Origin: Spinacia oleracea
Taxonomy: Eukaryota > Streptophyta > Magnoliopsida > Caryophyllales > Amaranthaceae
Length of the DNA stretch: 64,000 nt
Assembly: GCF_020520425.1 (NCBI RefSeq)
Contig: NC_079488.1
Coordinates: forward strand, 2,767,747-2,831,746
Direction of reading: 5' to 3'
In this document: positions 23,015 to 34,543 of the stretch, piece after piece
Layout: each line of letters begins with the position of its first letter
Numbering within the stretch: position 1 is the stretch's first letter
The notes under the pieces: model-generated
Told to the model about the DNA's origin: nothing
Seen by the model: only the letters and a program-made list of their open reading frames with translations
Database searches by the model: none
Translations under genes and position numbers: made by a program

Positions 23015-24985
23015 CTTTAATTTAGGCGAGTTTGAGTTCGAACACGACTTTTTAACCAAGCTCAATAATCTGTTCAAACTCGGTTTGTTTAATAGATTTT
23101 GTGTACGTGAACGTCTCGTTTATTAACCAAGTTGAATTCTTAATTGAGTTTTATCCTTTTAGGGGTGGTGCATTGGTGCCTAAGGTTTAATGAACGTCAT
23201 CCTAATAAAAAAAAGGCGCTCAATAGTGTTCAACTTTGCTTGATTCATTGATATATGTCGGGTTCATTAATACTAATAGTTAAAAAAATGGGGGTTCTAT
23301 ATTATTTGTTCATTAGGGTTCTTCTACACATACGCACGAAAATTATGATAAATGAAATGTTCAAACTCGGTTCACTAAAAGTTATCTTATTGTATTTTTG
23401 TTTTTGTTTTTTTGATATGTGCTTAATTAAGCAAAATTAGAAAAAACGGATGACAATAAAGTCGAAGAAGCTCCAACAGTCAAGTCATGAGTCGGTTGCA
23501 CGCGTTGTCGGTCCACCTTGTTGTTGCTGCACCAATTGAATGTACTACCTACATGTTTAAATTCAACAATTGCCAAAGCAACTACACTTCGCTGAATCTT
23601 CTATCACATAACTCTTGTTGAAAAAAAATCCTAACAATTGCACTAATTAATTTGTTTTTTTTTTTGCCATTCCTAAACCTTTTTTTTTTTTTTCAAATAT
23701 GACTAACTATATGAGTAACGTAAAAGCTCAAAGCATTGTTTGGGGCACTCACTAAGTCACTATTGACAATTTGACATACTATAAGTCACTATCTATCTAT
23801 ACTATATATTAAAAGGCGTCTATAAGAAAGCATATGTGACACGTGGCGCTCTGTTTATGGGTCATTCGCTACATGTAATCTGCATATACATTAAAAAAAA
23901 ATGTCAAACAAGATTAGCGTAAGGTTTGAACCACTGACCTTGAGTTTAAACAATAGAGCTTTTACCACTAAGCTATTACATGTTTCATGTTATCATTGCA
24001 AAATATATATATAATTAAATGTGAATGTTGTTAATGTAGTAACCCGGGGCATCGCCTGGGCCCAAAAACTAGTTGACATACTATAAAGAGTAAATTTTGA
24101 TTAGTTGAATAGTTGTACTTCCTTCCTAAATAATCAAACTGCACTCAAAATCATTTATATTATCAAATTTGGTTGACATGAAAAATCATGAAAAACATAA
24201 CTTCCAGTATTGTGGTTTGCAAAAACATAAAAAGTTACACTTTATAGGGAAAATGGTGAAAGTTGTTTATCTAAGGTTCCCTGAGGTGAGTATAACTTCA
24301 TTCTCATGCTCTACCAAACACCATATTTTCTTCCACAAGAGATGCATGCTTATATGTTGGAAAAAAAAGTTATTTCACGTGATCAACCAATCGATTACTA
24401 ATACTCCATTATGTATATGATCCCGTAAAAGATATCATGTAGTTAATCTACATTCAAGACATACAATAATAATATAATACGACTTTCCATTGTGTGGCAT
24501 TTCATTGATCTCAACAAAACTCCAAAATTCATTTTGTTATAAGTTAACATGATTGTTCTAAGTATTGAATTACATCTCCTTTACCCAAGATCCTTTACAA
24601 CTTCAATTAGTTCCATATATTCGTACATGGTATCAGAGTCATTATAATCGAGTATATAAAACCAATCCAAAACAAAGTAATTGTCAATTTAAACTCCACA
24701 AAGCCTAGCCGATATCAGTTCAAACACACTAGACCTGATCAACTATAGCTCGGCCCGCTGGCCAGTCCTGACCAAAAAAATTGCATGTTTGGGCAGCCTC
24801 ATACAGGCATTTTCAGACAAAAGTCGGACCCCGACCCGAAAAAACCAATTTCGCCCCGAAAAACCCACACCAAATGTATACGTTTGGACATAAGCTTTGT
24901 TGTTGAAGCCCGACCGACCCGACCTCAGTTCAAACACACTAGACCTGGACACCTGGTCAACTATACTCCAGCCCAATAGCTAACT
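23015..24985. other. Intergenic between the OSTC-side MULE and the T-rich element
   Basis: No gene seen. Contains a short Helitron (23796-24072), T-tracts, and the start of a CCCG-rich repeat (from about 24716). The remainder is AT-rich and unremarkable. Confidence 0.6.
23796..24072 (+). mobile_element. Short non-autonomous Helitron containing a tRNA-like segment
   Basis: Starts TCTATACTATATATTAAAAG after A and ends ..CCCAAAAACTAG before T, with a GC-rich hairpin just inside the 3' end. These are the standard Helitron termini and A/T insertion context. On the minus strand it carries A-box-like (23958-23975) and B-box-like GGTTCAAACC (23923-23932) pol III motifs. Confidence 0.85.
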
Positions 24986-26340
24986 GCTGTACACAGGTAC
25001 AACCAGCTCTGGCTGTATCCCCAAAAATGACGCGCTCATATTATTTGTTCATTCTTGTCGACTCTTTGTTCTTTTTTATTGTACTGTTTGTTCTTTCTTA
25101 TTGTACTGTTTGTTCTTTCTTGTTGTATTGCTTGTTCTTTCATGTTGTTTTTTAAATTCATCATCAAATTTTCATAATTGTTGTATTTTTTGTTCTTTCT
25201 TCTGGAATTTTATGTTCTTTTTTATATTGTTTGTCCTTTCTTGTTTATTTGTTTGTTTATAATAATAATACGGTTATTGTTCATAATTAAACTCTTCATT
25301 AATCTTTTATTCTTTCTTTTTGTATTGTTTGTTCTTTCTTTTTGTATTGTTTGTTCTTTCTTGTTGTACTGTTTGTTCTTTCTTGTTGTTTTTTAAATTC
25401 ATTCATCAAACTTATTGTTGTATTGTTTGTTCTTTCATGTTGGCTTTAAAATTCATCATAAAATTGTTCATAATTGTTGTATTGGTTGTTCTTTTTTCTG
25501 GAATTTTATGTTCTTTTTTATATTGTTTGTTCTTTTTTGTTGAATTATGTGTTCTTTCTTGTTTATTTGTTTGTTCACAATAAATAGCTGCTTTATTGTT
25601 TATTCTTTCTTGTTGTATTGTTTGTTCTTTCATGTTGGCTTTAAAATTCATCATAAAATTGTTCATAATTGCTGTATTGTTTATTCTTTTTTTTTCTGGA
25701 ATTTTATGTTCTTTTTATATTGTTTGTTCTTTTTTGTTGAATTATGTGTTCTTTCTTGTAATTTGTTTGTTCACAATAAATATATGGTTAATGTTCATAA
25801 TGAAATTGTTCACTTCATTGGTCTTTTATGTTTTTACAAGCGCCTATATTGTTTATTTCCAAATAAATAAATAAATATTCATTTCCAAAACAGTAAATGT
25901 TCATTCCAAATAAATAAATAAATGTTCATTTCCGAAATAGCAAATGTTCATTTTTGTAGTTTATTTCCAAATAAATAAATAAATAAATGTTCATTTCCAA
26001 AATAGTAAATGTTCATTCCAAATAAATAAATAAATGTTCATTTCCGAAATAGTAAATGTTCATTTTTGTACCAGTATATTAATGTTCATTTTAAACAACA
26101 CAAAACGACATCGTTTTGAATGGGGGTACAGCCAGCTTTGGCGGTATCCGAGTATAGCAAAAAATTTGCGACTCCAGCCCGTTGGCCCAACCCGCCCCGA
26201 AAAAGTGCGGGCTTGGCCAGCCTCATTTAAAAGTCCGAACCTGGTCCAAAGAATTTATTCTTATGAAAAACCCGCACCAAAATTATAGGTTTGGACTTAG
26301 AGTATTTTTTGAAGCCCGGCCTAGCCCGGCCCGAATTATA
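24716..26340. repeat. CCCG-rich repeat in two copies on either side of the T-rich element
   Basis: 24738-24980 and about 26170-26340 share the order GGCC..GGGCAGCC / GGCCAGCC, AAAAACCC.CACCAAA, TTTGGACTTAG / TTTGGACATAA, GAAGCCCG. A 22-bp direct repeat (24716-24737 and 24926-24947) lies within the left copy. Probably decayed MITE copies; the family was not identified. Confidence 0.55.
24988..26156. mobile_element. T-rich element with about 35-bp palindromic inverted ends
   Basis: Left end TGTACACAGGTACAACCAGC and right end (reverse complement) TATACTCGGATACCGCCAAA continue into a shared GCTGGCTGTA.CCCC block. Each end also folds on itself. The 1.1 kb interior is degenerate TTGTTCTTTCTTGTTGTATTG-like repeats (25050-25860) and AAATAAATAAATGTTCATT repeats (25860-26075). 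Long open frames here are by-products of this composition. No target duplication was found, so the class is uncertain. Confidence 0.6.
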
Positions 26341-26856
26341 AACCCCTCTAAAACAAACACACATAACATAAACAACCCCACAACGGCCACAAGCAAATCT
26401 TTGTGAATGAGCCCCAACTGTCGGTGGGTGTAACTTACAATCCTCCTCCACAACCTCTATTTGGCCTTGTTTGTTTTGCGTACAAATTCAATTCCAATCA
26501 CTTCAATTCATCAATCTATCCGCCCCTTTTACGCTGAAACAAGAATGGTGGGCCCCACTTTCGTCACTTAGTTTCTGATGAGACAAACTTATGTTGTCCA
26601 CTTTCCTCTGTTTATCTGTGACACCCGTGTTCCCCTTCTCTCTCTATCACTCTCTCTCCTCTGCTACTTCTGTACTACTCATTCCCCTTCTTCTTTGCTT
26701 GCTTACTTTCCCACTTTGAATTCAAATTCGTCTTCTTTTGTTTATTAATCCAATAAAAAACCCCATTTATGTTTTATTTTTCTTGATTGAATGTTGATTT
26801 TAGAAGGGTTTTTGGCTAAAGATTGAATTTTTATTGGTGGGTTTTGGGGGAGGAAG

Positions 26857-29800
26857 ATGTTTAATTTGTTTGTTAGTAAGAATGTGAGGAAGATTCTCAA
26901 GCGCAAGGACAGTGATGCCGGTGAAAAAGGTATAATTTTTGTTGGTTATTGGTGCATTTTGTTGAATTTGATTGGAAAGGGTTATTTTTTGTGGTTATTT
27001 TTGTTTAATATTGGTGCATTAGGTTGAATTTAATTGGAAAGGGTTTATAATATTAACTTAATATTTATGGTTATTTTTGTTTAATATTGGTGCATTTAAT
27101 TTGCTGAATTTCATTTGGAGAATATTGGTGCATTTTTGTTGAATTTGATTGGAAAGGGTTAATAATTTAATATTTATGATTATTTATGTTTAATATTGGT
27201 GCATTTTCTTTAATTTGATTTGGAAAATATTGGTGCATTTTGTTGAACTTGATTTGGATAGTATTGGTGCTTTTTGTTGAATTTGATTGGGAAGGGTTAA
27301 TATTTTATGGTTTTTTTGTTTAATATTGGTGCCTTCTGTTGAATTTGATTTGGATAATATTGGTGCATTTTGTTGAACTTGATTGGAAAGAGATTTTTGT
27401 TGGTTAGTTTAGTTGAGCACTTTTTAATTTAATGGATATGTTGGTTATGATGTTTGAAAAGTATGGATTAGTATAAACGTTTGAATCATTTTTGGGGTCA
27501 TTGTCTATGTCATTGCTTTAATTAAAGGGAAGGGATTGAAGGATGCAAAGTGAAAGCAGTAAAGCAATGTGTTTTTATGATTGCTCTAATTAGTATGTTC
27601 ATGGAAGATTGACAATGTTGCACTGATTTTAATGATTAGTGATTAGTGATTAGTGGAGTGATCGTTACAAGTTCGATGTTTATTGATTATGTTAAGCATT
27701 GATTATATATGTTGGGTCTTTCTTGTGGTTCATCCTAGCATGATGTTATTAAGATGCTAAGATCATTTATACGAAGTACTAGGGATCGGAATTAAGGAGC
27801 TTTCCTATGAATGTTGAGATTTTAATGCTTCAGTAGTTGTTTCAAGTCTTCTACTCCACCGCGTACTTGCTTTGAGTCATGATAAGGGGCATTGAATGCA
27901 TATGATGAGCTACAACAATAGCTAAAGAGTCTGCTAGGTAAAGAAATACTCCCCTCGTCCCTGAAAGATTGCTCCATTGGGTCAAACTTTGAAAACTTTG
28001 ACCATGAATTCTCATTAGCCTATAAGAAATAATATAGTCATGCGAGGTCTTGTTAGATTCGTTTCAATATATTTTTGGAATATCAACTTTTACAATTTTT
28101 ACTCGTGTAGAACTAAAGATATTTACGTTTTAAAAAGTGAAATGGGGCAATCTTTTAGGGACGGAGGGAGTAATAGAGTATATCTTTATTATCCACTTAA
28201 ATATAAGGGAGTTCTATGAAAATCTTACCCTTATTAGTATTGATCCAATGACCATACGCCTTATCAGTGCATAGTTTCACTCACAGTATGTTAACCTGTT
28301 GTTAATGGCTATAATCTTGTCCTATGATGAATTGATGAGGTGGAATGTCTTTGATTGACTATTGCTTCTACCTCTATCACATTAAAATTTAGCTTCTTGT
28401 GTGTGGCTTACGGAAGGTGCACTTACCTTCTTTATATGTGTCTTACTAGGTAAAGCACTAGAAGACATACGGTCTTCGTTGTTCAATGAGTTACGTTCCT
28501 CAGAAGGTGCGAGGCGTTATCAGCAACGCCTATGTGGGCCTATGGTGGCACTCACTTTCAATTTCGTGGTGTCTGTGGGTATCATCTTGATGAACAAACT
28601 GGTAGACCCATCATAGAATATGCCCATATTTTTTTTAAGTAAGCAATTTTTGGTTAGTCATTTTGTTGATTACCTCTTTTGTCCATCTTTTGCTATTTGG
28701 ATTATTTCAGGTTCTTGGGAAAGTTGGCTTCAATTATCCGATATTTCTCACATTCATTCACTATGTAGTAAGCTGGGTTTTAATGGCTATTCTAAATTCT
28801 CTATCTATGCTCCCCGCGCCTCCCACAAAAGCAGCCCGTTTCTCTTCTTTGTTTGCTCTTGGTTTAGTAATGTCCCTCTCTACCGGTCTTGCTAATGTCA
28901 GTTTGAAGTATAATAGGTGAGTCACGCGAATAAGCTTGCTTAGTCTCTTATTTCCTGTCTCCCATATTCTTTCTAACTTTGTGTTTTTAGTGTGGGATTT
29001 TATCAGATGGCTAAGATCGCGGTGACCCCCTCGATAGTGGTTGCAGAATTCATTCTCTTGCGGAAAAAGGTCTCTTTTCAAAAGGTAAGTAGTTAATCTT
29101 TGTCATCAATGGCTCTTGATTGAGTTTTTTTAGAAAGGGTAGTTGTAGTGTGAAAGGCATGTTTCCTTTGAGAAAGTTGTACTTCCTCCGTTCTTATTTA
29201 CATGACACAATTGATTTTGGCACACATATTAAGGAGAGGTAAAAGAGAAAGATAAAGGACAAAAGTGCCCCTTAACAACAAGAACCAACCATCACTTTCG
29301 CCTCTTTAAAAGTGAGGGCAAAGGTGACAATTCACCATATAAAACTTTCCCATAATAGAATTGTGTCAACTAAAAAGGATTGTTTTCTAAAGGAAGTATT
29401 TTGCAAGTTGTTGACGGGTGAAACCTAAAATTGTTTGATTTTGTGTTACCTTTGAATAGTTAATAATAACTCCCAAGAGACATAATATTGTAGATCTTTA
29501 GGCTTTTGACATCTACGCCCTGTTTGGTAGATGGTAGAAAATTGTGGTAATGGAAATGATTTTATATGTAATTTTGTGCAGAATATCTCGTATCAATGTG
29601 CATGGTATTGTACCTCTTTTTCTTCATAAATTTTCATTTACCATCCATGACCATTTTAGAGGTGGTAATGGAAATTTTAGAAGAAAATCACATGTTTGAG
29701 GATGTAGTTCCTTTACCATGGTAATAAACATGTGATTTCCTTACAAATTACGCATAAATTCATTACCATTCCAGCGATTTACGAACTTACCAAACGGTCT

Positions 29801-32800
29801 GTAAAAGTTATTCTAAAGGGCAGACCTAAAAGAAATAAATCGACACAACCAGCAACGTAGGAAGACTTACTGTCCTTGACAAGTCTTTCTGCTATGTAAA
29901 ATAATCATTTTTGTAAATGCTAAAATTCGACAGACGGCTGGTATGAATTTGTGTATTGTCACTTTGTCAGTACTTTTTCTTTTTTAAACAAATAGTTTTT
30001 CAGGAAATCTTGCAGCAGATATGCAACTTGCTTACCATATTATTACATAGTACTACTTGATTTAGATTGAAAAGAAACACAATACATCCTTTAAAAACGT
30101 TGTAATCAAACAAAAACGAGAAAATACTAAAAAAAATGATACATGATTTAGATTAATAATTCTAGAATTTTAGTTTCTCGGTTTTTCTTTCCCCTTTCTC
30201 TTCGCATCCCCTGTCTCTTCTCTTTGAGCCAGATTCTCACCTTCACAGTAGGATTTAGATCAACCCATGTCATGTCTTCAAGCACTAAGGGTAATTTCTC
30301 CAAACAGCGGCTTTCGGGATCGATATCCCATTTTCTCGACTTCTTATAGTTATCAGAAAACTGAGATAAAAGACGAAAATTAGATTGAATATGAACTAAC
30401 TGGTCTAGTCTGCTCCTCTAAAGTGCGAGCTAAGCCATAAGTACGGATGAACTACTGAACGGTTGATCCAACACCTTTTTAGCCACCTCCGTCAAATCAG
30501 GAATCTGTGACCGTACACCGGCCGCCAGTCAACAACTTCCACAGTGGCAGCAACGGTTTGAGCTTGTCCCATAGAATAAATCCCCTTTTTCAACTTTTCA
30601 GCAAATTGATCTCATAACCACCTTTTTCTTCATCAACATCTTCTGCTATTTTCCTAAATTCTTCAATGCAACCCCTAATAACCTCTCCTTCAAGATTTGG
30701 AGCTCTTCTAGTAAAACCCCTAGGAGCAGGTGATTCAAGATTAACTTGATCATAGAATCGAAGTGATAGAGTAAAGCCTAAACAATGAAGAGGAATAGTA
30801 AATTTATCCCATCTAGTTACAAGCATTGTTTCCAAGGGAACTTATGACTACACTTGCTATCAGTCATAATATCTTTTATTTCACCAAACATGTTGTCCAT
30901 TCTTTCATAAATCTCCCCATCCTATGACCATCCCCATCACAAAAAACTTCGGTAATTTGTAAATTGGACAAGTGACTTTGACAATTTCTTAACCTTCATT
31001 CCAAAAATTATTATCGGGAATATTTTCAACCACCAAAGAACTCAATCTTTATAAGCCCTTATAACAACTGTGGTTTCAAGTACTTATCCACAAGATAGTA
31101 ACCTCGTCAAGAGACAACAATGTGAACCAAACCTCTTCTTTGCTACCATCAATAACATTCTTGTAGAGTTTTCTTTTAAGAGTAATAACAAGTAACTTCG
31201 CTTTTTTTAATCTTTTTTACTATTTGTTATTTAAAACCAGACTTGTACGTGAGATCCTTCTAAGGGAAAGTTTCAACATAATCTTTGAAAATTAAGTTCA
31301 AAGTATGGCAAACACAAGGAGAACATAAGATGTGTTTATGTACCTTTTGTATTTCTCTTCCGGCAACTATGCAATTCTTAATATCATCCGTCACAAGTCA
31401 CAACTTGGAGGATGTTTGAAGGCCCAATTTCATCTATGACCATAAGTGTGCAATTCTTAAATTGACATGAATCACGATAATCTGTCCTGTATGATGTCAA
31501 CTATCAGTGTGGTCTTTTGTATGCTTGTTTTCCTGTGTTCTGTGATTTTATTTTTTGACGGGAGACCCTTTTTCCAGGTTCTTTGTCTCACTGTAGTCTC
31601 CGCCGGTGTTGCTGTTGCTACTGTAACTGATGTACAGTTCCACTTATTTGGTGCTTGTATAGCTTTAGCTTGGATAGTTCCTAGTGCTGTGAATAAGATC
31701 ATGTGGTCCAATATGCAGCAGCGAGAAAGTTGGACTGCTTTGGCGTATGTCAAACTCTTTTGTCTCGTCTGTCAATTGATGTCATATACTACCTCCGTTT
31801 CAAAATAATCTTTACACTTTCCGTTTTAGTCCGTTTCATGATGTTCTTTACACTTTGCTTTATTCTATTTTTTGACATGAAAATTTACTACTTTACCCTT
31901 TTTACCCACAATATTTACAATATCATTTTTTTCTTACAGCAACCCACCTTTTTACACATTTCTCCTACTTTTTCCATATTTTATTATATTCAACCAACTT
32001 TTCTATTTTTCTCTTAATATTTGTGCAAATAGTAAATGTAAAGATCTTTATGAAGCGGAGGGAGTATATATTTATCCTTGTGATTTATGAAAGCCTTTTA
32101 AATGGGCAGGTTAATGTGGAAAACAACACCAATTACGGTGTTCTTCTTGGTAGCGATGATGCCTTGGCTAGACCCACCTGGTGTCCTTTCTTTTAAATGG
32201 GATGTCAGAAACACGTCTACAATTTTTATGTCCGCTCTTCTTGGCTTCTTGCTTCAGTGGTCAGGAGCTCTCGCGCTTGGGTAAGTATCTGTGTACTCTC
32301 TCCATTTCTAATTAGGTTTCTTTTGAACAGAAAAGAAGGATAGCAGATCATGAACTTGAATGAATTAGGAAAGTTATGCAGATTCTCTTGACGAACCATT
32401 TTGTTTAGCCTGATAGTTCACGGAATGGAACTGAAGTCGTTATTTATGTGCATAGCAATGTCTAAAATAATGCTAGATTGCAATCAAATACCAAAAAAAA
32501 AACTTGTTCTGATTTTTTCCATGTTTGTATAGGGAATGTTACGGCTTTGTTCTCTTCACCCAAACCAGAAAAATCAGACCAAATCAAGACCAGACTAGAA
32601 AAAACAAAAAACACTCACATAATCTAGATCAGACCACAAAACACATGAACTGAAACTAGACCAAACAAGATCGACCAAACAAAAAACACTCACAGAAACT
32701 AGACCAGACCAAACCAGACCAAACAAAAAACACTCACAAAAACTAGATCAAATCAGACCAAACTAGACCAAACCATATCTGAAATTAGAAAAATCAGACC

Positions 32801-33266
32801 ACATCAGGTGTAGAACAAGGCCTAAAGTTCTAGCAAAACTCTGAATCGTTCACTTGTTTTTTCTAAAATCTAATGACCTTGGAAAGATCCATAGCATCCA
32901 TTGTGCCGTGTGCATTTACCTGTTGTTGATAGCTGTAAGTTACACCTAATTATGTGTTTATGCAGGGCGACATCTGCTATTACGCATGTTGTTCTAGGTC
33001 AATTCAAGACGTGTGTTATTCTCATAGGAGGGTACCTCCTTTTCGGGTCAAATCCCGGAATAACCAGTATTTGTGGAGCAATCACCGCCTTGATCGGCAT
33101 GTCGGTCTACACGTATCTAACCTTACACAATTCAGAGCAGCAGCATTCAAATAATAAAACTGCTTCTTCAAAACAACAAGCTTCATTTTCTTCACCAAAA
33201 AAGTCTAAGCTTAGCAGAGAAAATGGTGACACTCATGTTGTAAATGATGCTGCTGAATCTGTTTGA
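26857..33266 (+). CDS. Nucleotide-sugar transporter, TPT/DMT family (EamA-like)
   Basis: Golgi/ER-type antiporter that would carry a nucleotide sugar into the lumen in exchange for the nucleoside monophosphate; substrate unknown. Seven exons: 26857-26929, 28450-28601, 28711-28916, 28991-29084, 31578-31744, 32110-32280, 32966-33266, giving 387 aa in one frame with GT-AG introns. A charged, cytosolic N-terminus (first 60 residues) precedes about ten hydrophobic helices. Family stretches include FYQMAKIAVTPSIVV, VGVAVATVTD-like VSAGVAVATVTDVQF, WKTTPITVFFLVAMMP, GFLLQWSGALALGATSAI and VLGQFKTCVILIGGYLLFGS. A Ser/Lys-rich hydrophilic tail of about 60 residues follows. The start is the first ATG after a CT-rich leader, and the N-terminus matches uncharacterised plant homologues by memory. 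Introns 1, 4, 5 and 6 carry repeats. Confidence 0.9.
26945..27390. repeat. Degenerate minisatellite in intron 1 of the transporter
   Basis: Eight or nine diverged direct units resembling TATTGGTGCATTTTGTTGAA, then TTTGATTGGAAAGGGTT, starting directly after the first donor site. Confidence 0.85.
27949..28170. mobile_element. Stowaway-type MITE
   Basis: TA-flanked, starting CTCCCCTCGTCCCTGAAAG and ending CTTTTAGGGACGGAGGGAG. Lies in intron 1 of the nucleotide-sugar transporter. Confidence 0.9.
29182..29396. mobile_element. Stowaway-type MITE
   Basis: TA-flanked, starting CTTCCTCCGTTCTTATTTAC and ending TTGTTTTCTAAAGGAAG. Lies in intron 4 of the transporter, about 100 bp after exon 4. Confidence 0.75.
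29517..29812. mobile_element. MITE-like element with TGTTTGGTA ends
   Basis: GCCCTGTTTGGTAGATGGTA at the left and TTACCAAACGGTC at the right are inverted; the interior repeats TACCATGG/CCATGGTAA-like motifs. The target duplication is not resolved. Confidence 0.5.
30590..31460 (-). pseudogene. hAT-type transposase remnant (DUF659 region) in intron 4
   Basis: Minus-strand reading gives two recognisable pieces. About 31460-31260 reads GPSNILQVVT, then KNCIVAGREIQKVHKHI, then CSPCVCHTLNLIFKD, the DUF659 segment of plant hAT transposases. 30835-30590 reads LVTRWDKFTIPLHCLGFTLS and RFYDQ, typical of the downstream part. Frame changes and stops separate them, so it is dead. It is antisense to the host gene. 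Element ends were not found. Confidence 0.75.
31789..32064. mobile_element. Stowaway-type MITE filling intron 5
   Basis: TA-flanked, starting CTACCTCCGTTTCAAAATAA and ending TTTATGAAGCGGAGGGAG. It makes up most of the 365-bp intron (31745-32109), starting 45 bp after the donor and ending 45 bp before the acceptor. Confidence 0.88.
32562..32806. repeat. Minisatellite in intron 6 of the transporter
   Basis: Purine/CA-rich units containing AAACAAAAAACACTCACA and AACTAGACCAGACCAAA repeat three to four times in direct orientation. Confidence 0.85.
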
Positions 33267-34543
33267 TTCTTCGGGAAATAATCTTTACGCTGAAGACGAG
33301 TTAATTTAACAAACCACGGTATCCAATTCACTAACCTCCTAACTTGTATTATTAACACATTACTCGTTTCCGGTTTCTTATTGCTGTTCAGAATGACTGC
33401 ATTGCTGAAATGAATCCGCGCATCTACCCAAGTAGCTGATGCATTGTTAGAGATGTGTAATATTATCCAGATTTTCCTGTAATTTGTAAAACTTGATTTT
33501 GCGTATTAGCATAATAGTGTCCTAGAGAGAAGCTCTTTTTAAAATTTTGCCTTCTCAGTTGTAAGAGTTATTCTAACGATGCGAATTTGTACGAATTGTT
33601 ACACGGAATAACATTGTCTGCCACACTTTGTAATCCATTTTCAGGTCGATCTTTGCCTCTTGATTTTTCTGTAAGTATCTGAATCTTTGAAAATAAGATT
33701 TCGTTAGCAAAGAAGCTCTGCTATGAGGTGTGAGACTACTACATAATCAAATTTTATCAGCTATAAGAAAATATACAAGATAGGATTGATCATGATCATT
33801 ATAATCAGCCCAGCTACGAAGGTTTTCGCTTGAGCCACTTTCAAGCATTTCACAGTTGATGGGGCTCGACACTTGTGACCTCCAAGTCACAAGGTGAGTT
33901 CACCACCAACTCCACCAACTTATGTTGGTTATCCCATTTGGTCTTTACTTTCTTATCATGATTGATATTATGGCTATACTTGACGGATAAACACAACAAG
34001 TGTAAAATACGAGTAGCATTATGTAAGGAAAAGTACTAGAAAACAATCTAAGCAAAACATACACAATAAAAATAACGTGGTAAATATAATACAAAGTAGT
34101 ACTCCTATAAATCTCTATTTATATAAATGTATCCCTAAAATAAAATGCGTAAAATAAGAATACAACCAGCATAATATATTCTTCTAATAGAACAAAATCT
34201 GGCGCTCAAGCAAATCCTATGGATCAATTATGAAGGATTCTTGCTGCCGCAAACTTTAGATATGTTGGTGCCACAAAATTCAGATATCTTGTCACTAATA
34301 TAACAAGAACTGATGAAGGTATCAATCTGCCAACAATAACTAAGCTCTAACAATTTTACCACATCACTCCATGCCGTATATGTTTGGGATCATCCGAGAC
34401 TCATCTACCATGTTGGGGTTAGTAACACATTGTTGAAGAAATTGCACAAGATTTATAATACAAACATAATCTTATGTCTAAGTAAATTTGATACTAATTA
34501 CTTATTAACAAAAACATATGAAGTATGAACTGTTGACTGACCC
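33267..34543. other. Convergent intergenic region
   Basis: 3' flanks of the nucleotide-sugar transporter (+) and the ankyrin-PGG gene (-). Apart from an inverted SINE piece (33838-33930) I see only AT-rich DNA. Confidence 0.6.
33838..33930 (-). mobile_element. SINE fragment, inverted copy
   Basis: GATGGGGCTCGACACTTGTG, then ACCTCCAAGTCACAAGGTGA, is the reverse complement of the SINE heads at 2299 and 61969. Only the tRNA-like head is recognisable. Confidence 0.6.

Noticed and set aside
23923..23975. Possible tRNA gene on the minus strand
   Set aside because: A and B boxes are present, but I could not form acceptor and anticodon stems of a functional tRNA, and it lies within a Helitron.
25050..25870. 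Several overlapping open frames of 70-107 codons rich in Phe, Leu, Cys and Val
   Set aside because: They come from TTGTTCTTT-type repeats that lack stops in several frames. Peptides repeat with the DNA, exist on both strands, and match no known protein.
33267..34543. Extra 3' exons of the nucleotide-sugar transporter
   Set aside because: The last exon already ends in a normal hydrophilic tail with a stop, and no family sequence follows.
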